Below, piece after piece: positions 8,827 to 18,725 of a stretch of 64,000 nt of DNA. The notes under the pieces were generated by a model, which was not told the origin of the DNA, made no database searches, and worked only from the letters and a program-made list of their open reading frames with translations. The stretch lies in contig NZ_CP015756.1 of assembly GCF_001877035.1 (NCBI RefSeq), positions 4,455,001-4,519,000 of the forward strand. The letters run 5' to 3'. The number at the start of each line of letters is the position of its first letter. Position 1 is the stretch's first letter. Position numbers and translations under genes: made by a program. Origin of the DNA: Clostridium estertheticum subsp. estertheticum. GTDB lineage: Bacteria; Bacillota; Clostridia; Clostridiales; Clostridiaceae.

Positions 8827-10737
8827 CTAACAATTAATACAGTTAGTACTTAAAAACTTTTCTTCAATTTCACATGCCGATAGGGGTCTACTAAAATAAT
8901 AACCCTGTATTTGATTACATCCCATTCCTTTTAATAGTTCAATTTGATTCTTTGTTTCTGCCCCTTCTGCAATTACGTCGAGTCCGATTTTTTGTGCAAG
9001 TAATATTATCCCATCTACAATAACCTTTTCTCGCTCATTTGTATCGATATTATCTATAAAGGACTTGTCTATCTTCAGCGTATTTATAGGTAGGCGTTTC
9101 AAATAACTAAGCGATGAATATCCCGTCCCAAAATCATCTAAAGCAATAGTTATGCCTAATTCCCTTATTGCAGTTAGCAATTTAATGCTGCGCTCAAAGT
9201 CCTTCATGAAGATACTTTCTGTAATTTCAAGTTCCACAAACTTTGGGTTAATCTTAGTTTCATTTATAATGTTTTTTAGATTTTCTTCAAAATCATCATT
9301 CTGTAATTGAATTCCAGATAGATTTATTGCAATAGTATCATATAAATATCCTTTGCTTTTCCATAAACTATTTTGGAGGCACACCATTTTTATAATCCAC
9401 TCACCAATAGAAACTATTAGTCCACTTTGCTCTGCAATAGGTATAAACTCCGCAGGTGATACTTTTCCAAGCTTTGCGCTATTCCACCTTAAAAGCGCTT
9501 CAAACCCTTTTAATTTATTATTTATAATATCTATTTGCGGTTGATAATACATTTCAAACTCATTATTTTCTAGAGCATTCCTTAATCCCTTTTCTATTTC
9601 GGCACGTCTTACAATTATAGAACTCATACTTTCATTAAAAAAAGAATACCTTGCTTTACCATTATTTTTAGCACTATACATCGCGGTATCTGCATTTTTC
9701 AATAATATATTAGTATCATAGCCATCATTTGGGAAGATTGCAATACCAATACTTGCCGAAGTATATACATGTTTATTATCTATTCTTATCGCACAATTTA
9801 GCAAGCTTTGAAGTTTTACACATAATCTGCTTACTTTAGAATAATCTTTAATACTTTTCATTAAAATAAAAAATTCATCTCCACCTACTCTTGAAACAAG
9901 ATCTCCCTCTGCCATAGTAGCTTTAATCAAATTTGCAACATTTATTAACAATTCATCCCCATAGGTATGCCCTAAAGTATCATTAACTTCTTTAAAATTA
10001 TCTAAATCAATAAACAATATAGCAAGTTTAATTTGCTTGTACGTACCCTTTGATTTAATAATCTCATTTTCTAATGTGCTAATAAATAATTTTCTATTAG
10101 GTGTATCTGTTAATATGTCATAATATTTTAATTTATTAATCTCTTCTTCAAAATTTCTTTGAATAGCTATTCCTAAAATGGAGCCTACAATTTTAATCGC
10201 AACACCTCTTGTATCTCTAAGGCACATACTTCTAATCAAAAACCATCTATTGTCTATGCCATTAAAATTAAGTTTTAATCTACACTGATAGTATAAGATT
10301 CCGCCATTAATGAGATCAATAAAATCATTTATTACAATTTCCCTATCTTCCTCTAAGACAAGCTTAATTATATTTTCAATAGGATTTGCTACTTCTTTGT
10401 CATATCCAGTAATGTTATTAAATCTATTAGATGAGGAAAACATTTTAGTTGTTAAATCAATTTCCCACATAGCATCATTGGTAGAATCTAATGATAATTT
10501 GTATCTTTCCTGGCTTTTTTCAATTATTGCTAATTTTTCATGAATTTCATCATATTGCACCCTCAATTTCTCTTTTACTGCTACCGCTCGTCCACAAGTA
10601 ACATAGAATTTTTTGTACCTTTTTCCGAATTTACAAAACCGCTCTCTACCTTTTTTAGTTAATATATTTGAAAAAATTATATATGTTCTTTTAATAAATT
10701 TACTTATTTTGATTTTGGCTGTTTTTTTTACGTTCAC
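8827..10737 (-). CDS. PAS-GGDEF-EAL c-di-GMP signalling protein
   Basis: The 636-residue protein has a basic N-terminus without a clear membrane span and a helical linker. A PAS domain follows (about residues 85-190, with SLDSTNDAMWEIDL). The diguanylate cyclase domain has an intact GGDEF at residues 285-289. The C-terminal phosphodiesterase domain has EAL at 413-415 plus ELEITES, LDDFGTGYSS and EGAE metal and catalytic segments. Both active sites look complete, so it could make and degrade c-di-GMP, with the PAS domain sensing an unknown signal. The start is GTG with a strong GGAGGGG ribosome site. It is monocistronic. Confidence 0.93.
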   Translation of the reverse strand: MNVKKTAKIKISKFIKRTYIIFSNILTKKGRERFCKFGKRYKKFYVTCGRAVAVKEKLRVQYDEIHEKLAIIEKSQERYKLSLDSTNDAMWEIDLTTKMFSSSNRFNNITGYDKEVANPIENIIKLVLEEDREIVINDFIDLINGGILYYQCRLKLNFNGIDNRWFLIRSMCLRDTRGVAIKIVGSILGIAIQRNFEEEINKLKYYDILTDTPNRKLFISTLENEIIKSKGTYKQIKLAILFIDLDNFKEVNDTLGHTYGDELLINVANLIKATMAEGDLVSRVGGDEFFILMKSIKDYSKVSRLCVKLQSLLNCAIRIDNKHVYTSASIGIAIFPNDGYDTNILLKNADTAMYSAKNNGKARYSFFNESMSSIIVRRAEIEKGLRNALENNEFEMYYQPQIDIINNKLKGFEALLRWNSAKLGKVSPAEFIPIAEQSGLIVSIGEWIIKMVCLQNSLWKSKGYLYDTIAINLSGIQLQNDDFEENLKNIINETKINPKFVELEITESIFMKDFERSIKLLTAIRELGITIALDDFGTGYSSLSYLKRLPINTLKIDKSFIDNIDTNEREKVIVDGIILLAQKIGLDVIAEGAETKNQIELLKGMGCNQIQGYYFSRPLSACEIEEKFLSTNCINC

Positions 10738-11065
10738 TTATACCCCTCCAGTTATCATGTATGAAACAATTGGTTATATCTTTTATACCTTAAAGTCCAT
10801 TAATAAGTTTACTACTATATCTATCGTGGAATTTATGTTTTTATTAATGGTCTTTTATAATATAACCTTAATTATCGAATGTAAACGTTTATTATATGTA
10901 TTAAATAATTTTAGCATAAATTACACATATTTAATAAAACAGTAAATTAATTATACCAATATTTTTACATAATGCACATTAAAGTTATTTGAAAACGAAT
11001 AAAAATTATTATATTATAAGTACCATAAAACTAGAATAAATTACATATTAATCTTTTTACCTATC

Positions 11066-11093
11066 TTGACATATATACCGCAAGTGATATAAT
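11066..11093 (+). promoter_or_regulatory. promoter of the thrS T-box transcript
   Basis: A consensus -35 TTGACA (11066-11071) and -10 TATAAT (11088-11093) are separated by 16 bp, with an extended TG at 11085-11086. The T-box leader begins immediately downstream, which makes this one of the best promoters in the window. Confidence 0.85.
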
Positions 11094-11100
11094 TAATATA

Positions 11101-11342
11101 AGCAAATAAATCAATACTACGATGAGGAAAGTAAGCCATGGTACATTTACAGAGAAAGAATACATTAGCTGGAAGTATTCTTAAATGAAATTAGCTGAAG
11201 ACTACCTCTGAGCGGCTTCAACAAAGCCCGGTAATTCCGTTATAATTATTAAGTGGTTTATTATATAAACAATTTGGGTGGAACCGCGGGAAATTATAAT
11301 CTCGTCCCAATTCTATAATTAGAATTGAGACGGGGTTTTTTT
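11101..11342 (+). promoter_or_regulatory. T-box riboswitch controlling thrS
   Basis: The leader carries the hallmark T-box sequence TGGAACCGCGG (11279-11289), which pairs with the tRNA acceptor end. It is followed by an intrinsic terminator (stem 11301-11335, one mismatch, then a T-run). The 5' part has the stem I landmarks (GATGAGGAAAGTA and an AGAGAAAG-type segment). The specifier region reads GAAGACTACC, which offers threonine codons ACT or ACC, consistent with the thrS gene downstream; I cannot say which is used without folding. Uncharged tRNA-Thr would stabilise the antiterminator and allow thrS transcription. Confidence 0.93.
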
Positions 11343-11447
11343 ATTTTTCAAAAATATAAGTTTACAAACTTGTTGATAACATTTTTTATTTTTTCATTTC
11401 TATATGAAAAAATTTAAACAAGTATATAAAAGAAAGGAGCAATGTAC

Positions 11448-13385
11448 ATGATAAATCTTAAACTAAAAGATGGTTCAATAAAATCTTATGAATCTGAAAT
11501 AACTGTAATTGAAGTTGCTAGGGATATTAGCGAGGGACTTGCAAGAGTTGCTTGTGCCGGCATGGTAGATGGTGAAACTGTAGATTTACGTTATAAACTC
11601 ACTAAGGACTGCGAACTTAGTATATTAACTTTTGATAGTGAGGAAGGTAAAAAAGCCTTTAGACATACTGCAACTCATATTATGGCTCAAGCAGTTAAAA
11701 GATTATTCCCAAATACTAAACTTGCCATAGGACCTGCTATAGATGGCGGTTTCTACTACGATTTTGATAAACAAGACTCTTTTTCTGCTGAAGATATTAA
11801 ATTAATTGAAGCAGAAATGAAAAAAATTGTTAAAGAAGACCTGCCTATAGAAAGGTTTGAGCTTCCAAGAGCTGAAGCTATAGCTTTTATGGGTCAATTA
11901 GATGAGAATTTTAAAGTTCAGTTAATTGAAGACCTACCAATAGATGCCAGCTTATCTTTCTACAGACATGGCGAATTTACAGATCTTTGTGCAGGTCCTC
12001 ATTTAATGTCTACAAAATATATAAAAGCCTTTAAACTTACTCAAGTTGCAGGTGCTTACTGGAGAGGCAATGAAAAAAACAAAATGCTTAGCCGTATATA
12101 CGGAACTGCATTTACAAAGAAATCTGATTTAGATGCTCATATAGAGAAAATGGAAGATGCTAAGAAAAGAGATCATAACAAACTTGGACGTGAACTCAAA
12201 CTCTTTACTACATCAGAAATGATAGGTCAAGGATTACCTCTACTTATGCCTAATGGCGCAAGGGTAATTCAACTATTACAACGTTTTGTTGAAGATGAGG
12301 AAGAAAAAAGAGGTTATGTTCTAACTAAAACACCCTTAATGGCTAAAAGCGAATTATATAAAGTATCTGGTCATTGGGATCATTATAAAGATGGAATGTT
12401 TGTTCTTGGTGATGAATCCAAGGGTGAAGACGTTATGGCATTACGCCCTATGACATGTCCATTCCAATTTACAGTTTATAATGCAGATCAGAAAAGTTAT
12501 CGTGACCTTCCAATTAGATATGCAGAAACCTCAACATTATTTAGGAATGAATCCTCAGGTGAAATGCATGGTCTTACAAGAGTACGTCAGTTCACTATTT
12601 CAGAGGGTCATTTAGTTGTTAGACCAGATCAATTAGAAGATGAATTTAAAGGTGTTGTAGATTTAATTCACTTTATGCTCAAGACTCTTGGAATTGAAGA
12701 TGATATTACTTATAGATTCTCAAAATGGGATCCTAATAATAAAGAAAAATATATTGATAACCCAGAGGCTTGGGCACTAACTGAATCTAAGATGAAAGTC
12801 ATTTTAGATGATCTTAAAATAGACTATAAAACAGCTATTGGTGAAGCTGCTTTCTACGGCCCTAAACTTGATTTACAGATCAAAAATGTTTTTGGTAAAG
12901 AAGATACTATAATTACAGTTCAAATTGATTTTCAACTACCAGATAGATTTAACATGACTTATATTGATAAGGATGGAATTAAAAAACTTCCATATGTTAT
13001 TCATAGGACTTCTATTGGTTGTTACGAAAGAACACTTGCAACGCTTATTGAAAAATATGCTGGCGCTTTCCCAACTTGGCTTGCACCACTTCAAGTTAAA
13101 GTATTACCTATTTCTGAGAAATATCATGATTATGCAGAAACAGTAGTAGCAAAACTTAAAAAATCTAAAATTAGAGTAGAAGCTGACTTTAGAGCAGAGA
13201 AAATTGGGTATAAAATTCGAGAAGCTCGTAATGAAAGAGTTCCTTTCCTACTAATAGTTGGAGAGAAAGAAGCAGAACTAAACGAAGTTTCTGTTAGAAG
13301 TCGTAAAAATGCTGATGAGGGTGCAATCGCACTAGACTCATTTATTACAAGAATTAAAGACGAAATCGATACTAAATTATTATAG
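11448..13385 (+). CDS. thrS: threonyl-tRNA synthetase
   Basis: This 645-residue class II synthetase has an N-terminal TGS domain (1-62). An editing domain follows with HTATH (about residues 71-75) and the second zinc-site pair in DLCAGPH. The catalytic core shows RPMTCPFQF, RYAETSTLFRNE and RVRQFT, and an anticodon-binding domain ends the protein. It charges tRNA-Thr. An upstream in-frame ATG at 11442 is only 2 nt from AAAGGAG, whereas the ATG at 11448 has 8 nt spacing and gives the typical MINLKLKDGS start, so I prefer 11448. It is monocistronic, under T-box control, and ends at a strong terminator. Confidence 0.97.
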   Translation: MINLKLKDGSIKSYESEITVIEVARDISEGLARVACAGMVDGETVDLRYKLTKDCELSILTFDSEEGKKAFRHTATHIMAQAVKRLFPNTKLAIGPAIDGGFYYDFDKQDSFSAEDIKLIEAEMKKIVKEDLPIERFELPRAEAIAFMGQLDENFKVQLIEDLPIDASLSFYRHGEFTDLCAGPHLMSTKYIKAFKLTQVAGAYWRGNEKNKMLSRIYGTAFTKKSDLDAHIEKMEDAKKRDHNKLGRELKLFTTSEMIGQGLPLLMPNGARVIQLLQRFVEDEEEKRGYVLTKTPLMAKSELYKVSGHWDHYKDGMFVLGDESKGEDVMALRPMTCPFQFTVYNADQKSYRDLPIRYAETSTLFRNESSGEMHGLTRVRQFTISEGHLVVRPDQLEDEFKGVVDLIHFMLKTLGIEDDITYRFSKWDPNNKEKYIDNPEAWALTESKMKVILDDLKIDYKTAIGEAAFYGPKLDLQIKNVFGKEDTIITVQIDFQLPDRFNMTYIDKDGIKKLPYVIHRTSIGCYERTLATLIEKYAGAFPTWLAPLQVKVLPISEKYHDYAETVVAKLKKSKIRVEADFRAEKIGYKIREARNERVPFLLIVGEKEAELNEVSVRSRKNADEGAIALDSFITRIKDEIDTKLL

Positions 13386-13405
13386 TAGGTAAATTATTAT
13401 AACAA

Positions 13406-13444
13406 AATAAGGCAGTACAAGATAAAATCTTGTGCTGCCTTATT
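13406..13444 (+). terminator. thrS terminator
   Basis: A perfect stem of about 18 bp apart from one G-T pair (13406-13423 with 13427-13444) and a 3-nt loop. Its core, CAGTACAAGAT and its complement, is nearly identical to the core of the glnS terminator at 13648-13698. Confidence 0.85.
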
Positions 13445-13467
13445 AATAAATTGTTATAATAGAAAAC

Positions 13468-13599
13468 TTCTCCAGTGTGACTTGCAATATGAGCTTGAAA
13501 CGTGAAATTTCATTAAGACATTCTAATCTTTTACGAATATAAAATTCTAAATGGAATTCCAATGTTACTGCACTTCTTATTGCAACTCAATCTGGAGAA
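13468..13599. repeat. long imperfect palindrome between thrS and glnS
   Basis: TTCTCCAG at 13468 and CTGGAGAA ending at 13599 are the outer ends of an imperfect inverted repeat of about 130 nt. Inside, TTGCAATA-like segments face each other (near 13482 and 13578), as do AATTTCATT and its AATGGAATT-like counterpart and the ATTCTAA segments near the centre. No ORF is present. The element could be a decayed MITE-like insertion or a structured RNA. Confidence 0.45.
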
Positions 13600-13647
13600 A
13601 ATTATACTATGATATATCTAGTGGGCTAGCGAATATATCCTGCCCAT

Positions 13648-13698
13648 AATGAAAGAGGCCAGTACAAGATATAATCTTGTACTGGCTCTCTTTCATTA
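13648..13698 (-). terminator. glnS terminator
   Basis: A stem of over 20 bp (AATGAAAGAG plus GCCAGTACAAGAT against its complement, with a 1-nt bulge) lies directly downstream of the glnS stop. It could act in both directions. Confidence 0.85.
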
Positions 13699-13705
13699 CA
13701 AAAAT

Positions 13706-15364
13706 CTATTTTTGAATTTTGAAAGAACTTTTTAAAGACACTATTCTATTAAACACTAATTTTTCTGCTGTTGTGTATTTATTATCCACATTAAAATATC
13801 CATGTCTAAAGAATTGGAATTTGTCATTTGGTTTTGAATCTTTCATATTTGGTTCTATAAATCCTTGTAAAATTTCTATAGAATTTGGATTTATTTGATC
13901 TAAGAATGTTTTTCCGTCTTCTTGCTCATCATCTAAAATTAAGGGTTCATATAATCTAAATTCTGCTGGAAGTGCATTTATTGCATCTACCCAGTGGATT
14001 GTTCCTTTAACTTTTCTTCCTGTAAATCCACTACCACTCTTAGTCTCCACATCATAAGTACAATGTAGTTCGGATACATTTCCCTCTGCATCCTTAACCA
14101 TTTCATTGCACTTAATAAAATATGCTCCTTTTAGTCTTACTTCATTACCCACAAATAATCTGAAGTATTTCTTTATTGGATTTTCCATGAAATCTTCTCT
14201 TTCTATATATATTTCTCTTGAGAATGACACCTGACGAGTTCCCATTGATGGATCATCTTGATTGTTCTCAATTTGAAGCATTTCAACCTGAGATTCTGGG
14301 TAATTTGTTATAACTACTTTTAAAGGTCTTAAAACAGCCATTGTTCTAGGTGTTTTAGGGCTTAAATCTTCTCTTATAAAGTGCTCAAGCAATTGACCAT
14401 CTACTTTACTATTAGCTTTTGCAACTCCGATTTCCCTACAAAAATTACGTATAGATTCTGGTGTATAACCCCTACGTCTAAGTCCAGCTATAGTTGGCAT
14501 ACGTGGATCATCCCATGAATCTACTACCTGTTCATCTACTAATTGCTTAAGGTTTCTTTTACTCATTACTGTATTTGTTATATTTAATCTTGCAAACTCA
14601 ATCTGCCTTGGAATACTTTCCATTTCACAATTATTTACAACCCAATCATATAGAGGCCTGTGATCTTCAAATTCTAAAGTGCAAATTGAATGTGTAACTC
14701 CCTCAATTGCATCTTCTATTGGATGTGCATAATCATACATAGGATAAATACACCATTTATCCCCCGTATTATGATGAATTGCATGCGATATACGATAAAT
14801 TACTGGATCTCTCATATTTATATTAGGAGATGTCATATCAATTCTAGCTCTTAAAACCTTTGCTCCATCAGGGAATTCACCTTTTCTCATACGATCAAAT
14901 AAGTCTAGATTTTCTTCGATTGTTCTATTTACGTATGGGCTAACTTTGCCAGGTTCTCTTAAAGTACCTCTGTACTCTTTCATTTCATCAGCTGTTAAAT
15001 CACAGACATAAGCTTTACTTTTTTTTATTAATAACACGGCACGCTTATACATCTCATCAAAATAATTAGATGCAAAAAACAAATTATCCCACTGAAATCC
15101 GAGCCATTTAACGTCTTCTTCTATAGATTTAACGTACTCTTTATCCTCTTTCGCTGGATTAGTATCATCAAAACGTAAGTTAGTCGTACCGCTAAATTCA
15201 TCTGCTAACTGAAAATTTATAATAATTGATTTTGCATGCCCTATATGCAAATATCCGTTTGGCTCAGGTGGAAAACGAGTAATTATTTTTTTATGTTTTC
15301 CTGTTTCTATATCTTCCATAACAATGTTTCTTATAAAATTTGATGAACTGGTCTTAGTTTCCAT
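13706..15364 (-). CDS. glnS: glutaminyl-tRNA synthetase
   Basis: This 552-residue class I synthetase has [15 protein letters not shown] (HIGH motif) near the N-terminus and VMSKRNL (KMSKS equivalent), followed by the two-barrel anticodon-binding region. It charges tRNA-Gln directly. Many Firmicutes use GluRS plus GatCAB instead, so a dedicated GlnRS is a lineage marker, common in clostridia. A GTG at 15373 lies on top of the ribosome site, so I use the ATG at 15364, with AAGGAAGGTG about 7 nt upstream. It is a single gene convergent with thrS. Confidence 0.96.
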   Translation of the reverse strand: METKTSSSNFIRNIVMEDIETGKHKKIITRFPPEPNGYLHIGHAKSIIINFQLADEFSGTTNLRFDDTNPAKEDKEYVKSIEEDVKWLGFQWDNLFFASNYFDEMYKRAVLLIKKSKAYVCDLTADEMKEYRGTLREPGKVSPYVNRTIEENLDLFDRMRKGEFPDGAKVLRARIDMTSPNINMRDPVIYRISHAIHHNTGDKWCIYPMYDYAHPIEDAIEGVTHSICTLEFEDHRPLYDWVVNNCEMESIPRQIEFARLNITNTVMSKRNLKQLVDEQVVDSWDDPRMPTIAGLRRRGYTPESIRNFCREIGVAKANSKVDGQLLEHFIREDLSPKTPRTMAVLRPLKVVITNYPESQVEMLQIENNQDDPSMGTRQVSFSREIYIEREDFMENPIKKYFRLFVGNEVRLKGAYFIKCNEMVKDAEGNVSELHCTYDVETKSGSGFTGRKVKGTIHWVDAINALPAEFRLYEPLILDDEQEDGKTFLDQINPNSIEILQGFIEPNMKDSKPNDKFQFFRHGYFNVDNKYTTAEKLVFNRIVSLKSSFKIQK

Positions 15365-15447
15365 GTTTGACACCTTCCTTTTAATCTAGCAAACTTTTAA
15401 TATCCCCTACCGTAATCCAGATTACTCGAGAAAAGACTTCCACATAA

Positions 15448-15527
15448 CAATCTTACTCGTAAATCTGATTGCGAGTAAGGTTGGATGCAAGTAAGCCAAA
15501 TCACATGTAAGTTCAGTCGCTTGTAAG
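15448..15527 (-). repeat. five degenerate 16-bp tandem units upstream of glnS
   Basis: Read on the minus strand, units start at 15527, 15511, 15495, 15479 and 15463. The first four begin CTTAC and the fifth TTTAC, and all five have G at position 8. The remaining bases vary (for example CTTACAAGCGACTGAA and CTTACTCGCAATCAGA). The 16-nt period is not a multiple of three, so this is not a coding repeat. A small open frame over it (15397-15615) is not credible. Confidence 0.6.
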
Positions 15528-15726
15528 TTTTATGTATATCTACTAAATATATCACAAAAACAGATTTTTTCCTAGGATTTAAACGTTCCATGGCATTAAA
15601 TATTAAGTTTTTCAAATTATATTTATAGTCTTGCCATATTAACCAAATTCTAGTTTATTAATACCAATCTTAATTAAATTTTCATTTAAATTTATTTTTT
15701 GGAGCCATATACGAGAATTTTCATAC

Positions 15727-16764
15727 CTATCTCCCATACACCATATCAATTACTCTTTGACATTTTAATGCATCATCAAAATCAGCAGCTATGCTTTCAT
15801 ATGAATTATCATAAATCTTATTTGCGAAGTTTATAAGTGACGCTGTATGACAATTTTGGAAATATCCCAAAGAATTTCTTTTATCCGCATAGAATTTTAA
15901 TAAGTTATCCCCTGCTGCTACATTTTTTATCTCCGTTGAATTACTTTCATAACTATATACTTCAATTTCATAAGGATTATTAAAACTAATCTTTATGCTA
16001 CCAAGGCTTCCATAAACTACGTAATCATCTGTTTGTTCTCTTTCAGTAAATACCCTTGAAACCTCAAGGCTTCCAATTACACCATTTCTCAATGTAAATT
16101 CACAATTTGTAATTTCATCCACTTCTGATCTTTCTTTAAAGAAAATTCTAGATTTTGCATCTACTCCTTTTATATCACCCATAGTAAATTGTATCATGTC
16201 AATTAAGTGGACACCTAAGTCGAGTAATGCACCCCCACCAGAATTTTTTCCAGTTCTCCATGTATCCTTTTTCTTTTCATTTAAATAACTATCATGATAA
16301 GTTCTCACTTTAAAATCTATAACCTTGCCTATTGTCTCTTTTTCAAGCTCTATTTTTAGCAATGACAAAGCTGGCATAAATCTATAAACCAGAGCTACAG
16401 AATTTTTTATATTATTTTCCTTAACAAGTCTTTCCATTTCTATTGCATCTTTAAGATTTGTGGCTAGTGGTTTTTCACAGTAAATAGCTTTGCCGTATTT
16501 TACTGCCTTTACCACATTGTCAAAATGGACATTATTTGGTGTACATATATCAATAAAATCAACCTCTTCATCCTTAAGTACTTCTTCAATGTCTGTAACA
16601 TTTATAACTCCACTAATAGGAAGAATCATAGGGTCCCTAGTTACAATATATTTTAAATTTAGCTCATAAGGAAGTGAAAACCTTAAATTAGCATCATAAA
16701 CTGCTAATGAATGTGTTTTTGCTATCCCACCAAATCCTATCATTGCAAAATTTATTTTTTTCAT
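15727..16764 (-). CDS. Gfo/Idh/MocA family NAD(P)-dependent oxidoreductase
   Basis: This 345-residue protein opens with a Rossmann fold (MIGFGGIAKTH) and has the family's catalytic segment EKPLATNL at about residues 92-99, then the alpha/beta C-terminal domain with GGGALLDLGVHLIDM. Such enzymes oxidise or reduce cyclic sugars, inositols or biliverdin-like substrates; the substrate here is unknown. I start at ATG 16764, 9 nt from a GAGGT ribosome site, because an upstream ATG at 16785 has none. It lies downstream of a DeoR-type regulator on the same strand (72 nt gap), suggesting sugar-linked control. Confidence 0.85.
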   Translation of the reverse strand: MKKINFAMIGFGGIAKTHSLAVYDANLRFSLPYELNLKYIVTRDPMILPISGVINVTDIEEVLKDEEVDFIDICTPNNVHFDNVVKAVKYGKAIYCEKPLATNLKDAIEMERLVKENNIKNSVALVYRFMPALSLLKIELEKETIGKVIDFKVRTYHDSYLNEKKKDTWRTGKNSGGGALLDLGVHLIDMIQFTMGDIKGVDAKSRIFFKERSEVDEITNCEFTLRNGVIGSLEVSRVFTEREQTDDYVVYGSLGSIKISFNNPYEIEVYSYESNSTEIKNVAAGDNLLKFYADKRNSLGYFQNCHTASLINFANKIYDNSYESIAADFDDALKCQRVIDMVYGR

Positions 16765-16836
16765 AAATTTATACCTCGCTCTCATATTAATATCATTTTA
16801 AAAAAATACCACTAAAAATATTTATTTACTATAATT

Positions 16837-17598
16837 TTAGATTAGCTCTACATTCATCTTTTCTAATTCGGTGCGGATTTTTTTATCCGGAACTTCATCT
16901 ACAATAATAACATTTACATCAGAAATTTCTGCAAATTTATAAGTTGCATCATAATAAAACTTCTTGTTTTCTATCACTAAATACACTTTTTTCGCTGAAC
17001 TAATAATAGCTTTTTTTGTGTTTCCATCTTCAATATCATAGGTTGTAATACTTTTATCAAACATATTAACTCCACAACTACCTATAAACGCTCTATTTAC
17101 CTTGTGCTTTGATATACACTCAATAGCTGACGATCCTACAAAACCATTTACTTCTTTATTAAAAACTCCACCAGTGCCTATTACGTCCACATGATCACAT
17201 TTTGAAAATGTTCTAATAATATCAATCATGTTAGTTATAACTAGGAGCTTTTTATTTCCTTTTGCAATTTTCTCTGCAATTAATATATTTATGGATGATA
17301 TATCTAAAAAAATTGTTTCTCCGGGCTTTATAAGTTCAAAAGCCTTTTCTGCAATTTTTATTTTACCTTCTAAATTAATATTTACTCGTCTCAAAATATC
17401 ATCATGTGGTGCAAACTGCCTATTTAGTACCCCTCCACCGTATGTTCTTTTAATGATTCCTTGTTTTTCCAAAGTTTTTAAATCTTTTCTTATACAATCC
17501 TCTGTTACATCAAACCTTTTACTTAGTTCCTTTACAACTACCTTTTGATTTTCATTTAACAACTGGATGATTTTCTCGGCCCTCTCCTGTGCAAACAT
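16837..17598 (-). CDS. DeoR family transcriptional regulator
   Basis: The 253-residue protein starts MFAQERAEKIIQLL and has a DeoR winged helix-turn-helix (residues 1-60, with VTEDCIRKDLKTLEKQGIIKRTYGG). A DeoRC effector domain follows, with the IFLDISS and IGTGGV phosphosugar-binding loops. DeoR regulators usually repress sugar-use operons and are released by a phosphorylated sugar. ATG 17598 is preferred over 17625 because AAGGTGGGAT lies just upstream and the shorter form matches the family start. It is divergent from the RmlD-like gene, and AAACAATA direct repeats lie in the shared region. Confidence 0.9.
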   Translation of the reverse strand: MFAQERAEKIIQLLNENQKVVVKELSKRFDVTEDCIRKDLKTLEKQGIIKRTYGGGVLNRQFAPHDDILRRVNINLEGKIKIAEKAFELIKPGETIFLDISSINILIAEKIAKGNKKLLVITNMIDIIRTFSKCDHVDVIGTGGVFNKEVNGFVGSSAIECISKHKVNRAFIGSCGVNMFDKSITTYDIEDGNTKKAIISSAKKVYLVIENKKFYYDATYKFAEISDVNVIIVDEVPDKKIRTELEKMNVELI

Positions 17599-17742
17599 AG
17601 TATCCCACCTTACCCCATTAATCATTCATTAATTATTTAGTGAAAACTTTTTACGTTAATTATTATTTTAGCACCTAAAATAGCAATAATTTATTTGTAA
17701 TTACATATTGAAATTCTATTAATTTCATTATACAATAGGAAT

Positions 17743-17778
17743 AAACAATAAACAATAATAACAAACAATAAATTGTTA
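17743..17778. promoter_or_regulatory. direct-repeat cluster, candidate DeoR operator
   Basis: Three exact copies of AAACAATA start at 17743, 17750 and 17763, followed by an inverted AATTGTT at 17772. The cluster sits in the divergent deoR/reductase intergenic region. DeoR-family proteins often bind direct repeats, so this is a plausible autoregulatory operator. AT-rich background is the main alternative. Confidence 0.35.
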
Positions 17779-17858
17779 ACAAAATAATTGATACTATTTG
17801 CGGAATTTTTAAGAATACAATTTTGAATATAGTTTAAAATATAAAATGAGGTGCTAAA

Positions 17859-18725
17859 ATGAAAAAGATATTATTAACCGGTGGGAATGGTTTCTTTTGT
17901 ACAAGATTTGCTACCAAATATATAAACACTTATGAAATACTCTCAGCAAGTTCGTCTATGCTTGATGTCACTGATGAATCTAATGTTACTGAAACCATTA
18001 AAAAATTTAAACCAGACTATGTTATTCATGCAGCTGCTATCGCAAACACGGAATTTTGCGATAAAAATCCTGAGTTAGCCTATAAAATTAATGTTACAGG
18101 GTCAATTAATGTTGCAAAAGCCTGCAAAGAATTCAAAGCAAAAATGATATTTCTTAGCTCTGAGCAAGTTTTTAATGGGAATGTTGAACCTGGTCCATAT
18201 TCAGAAGAGGTTACCCCGCGCCCAAGCACCGTGTATGGTGAAAATAAACTAGAAGCTGAAGGAATACTTAAACAAACATTAGATGAACTTTGGATTTTAA
18301 GATTTACTTGGCTCTTCGGTCTTCCAGAACGAAATTGTAGTTTATCACCCAACATACTTTTGGATACCTTGTCTAGTATTTTAAAAGGTAAAAAAATAAA
18401 GGCTACCCCAAATGAATATAGAGGGTTAACTTATGTTTATGAAGTAATTGATCAATTTCCACAAATATTTAATCTTCCTTATGATACCTATCACGTTGGA
18501 AGCCAGAACAGTTTAAACCGTTATGATATATGTTCTTTAATATTAAAAGAAGTTGGGTTAGAACATAGAATAGATGAATTATTAGAAAAAGACTACGATA
18601 AATATAAAAACCATTCGCGTGATATAAGGTTATGTACAGATAAAATTAATAATTATAATATAAATTTTTCAGAATCAAGCGATGGAATTAAAAAATGCTT
18701 AAAAGAATTCAGCTTAAAATTATAA
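17859..18725 (+). CDS. RmlD-like NAD(P)-dependent sugar-nucleotide reductase (extended SDR)
   Basis: The 288-residue protein has the nucleotide-binding TGGNGFFCTRF at the N-terminus. The active site includes SSEQVF and YGENKLEAE (YxxxK), with a substrate domain resembling dTDP-4-dehydrorhamnose reductase. No other rml genes are nearby, so a role in rhamnose synthesis is not supported; it may act on another sugar or an S-adenosylmethionine-related substrate as in MAT2B-like proteins. A GAGGTG ribosome site precedes the ATG. It is divergent from the DeoR/oxidoreductase pair. Confidence 0.75.
   Translation: MKKILLTGGNGFFCTRFATKYINTYEILSASSSMLDVTDESNVTETIKKFKPDYVIHAAAIANTEFCDKNPELAYKINVTGSINVAKACKEFKAKMIFLSSEQVFNGNVEPGPYSEEVTPRPSTVYGENKLEAEGILKQTLDELWILRFTWLFGLPERNCSLSPNILLDTLSSILKGKKIKATPNEYRGLTYVYEVIDQFPQIFNLPYDTYHVGSQNSLNRYDICSLILKEVGLEHRIDELLEKDYDKYKNHSRDIRLCTDKINNYNINFSESSDGIKKCLKEFSLKL

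Noticed and set aside
10613-10945. Plus-strand frame of 110 codons antisense to the PAS-GGDEF-EAL gene start
   Set aside because: Hydrophobic translation arises from the complement of basic codons; no start signal, and it crosses the gene's promoter region.
15448-15527. Possible CRISPR array
   Set aside because: Units are 16 bp in total with no conserved 25-37 bp repeat and spacer structure, and no cas genes are present.
15397-15615. 72-codon minus-strand frame upstream of glnS
   Set aside because: It covers the non-triplet 16-bp repeats, has no ribosome site and resembles no family.
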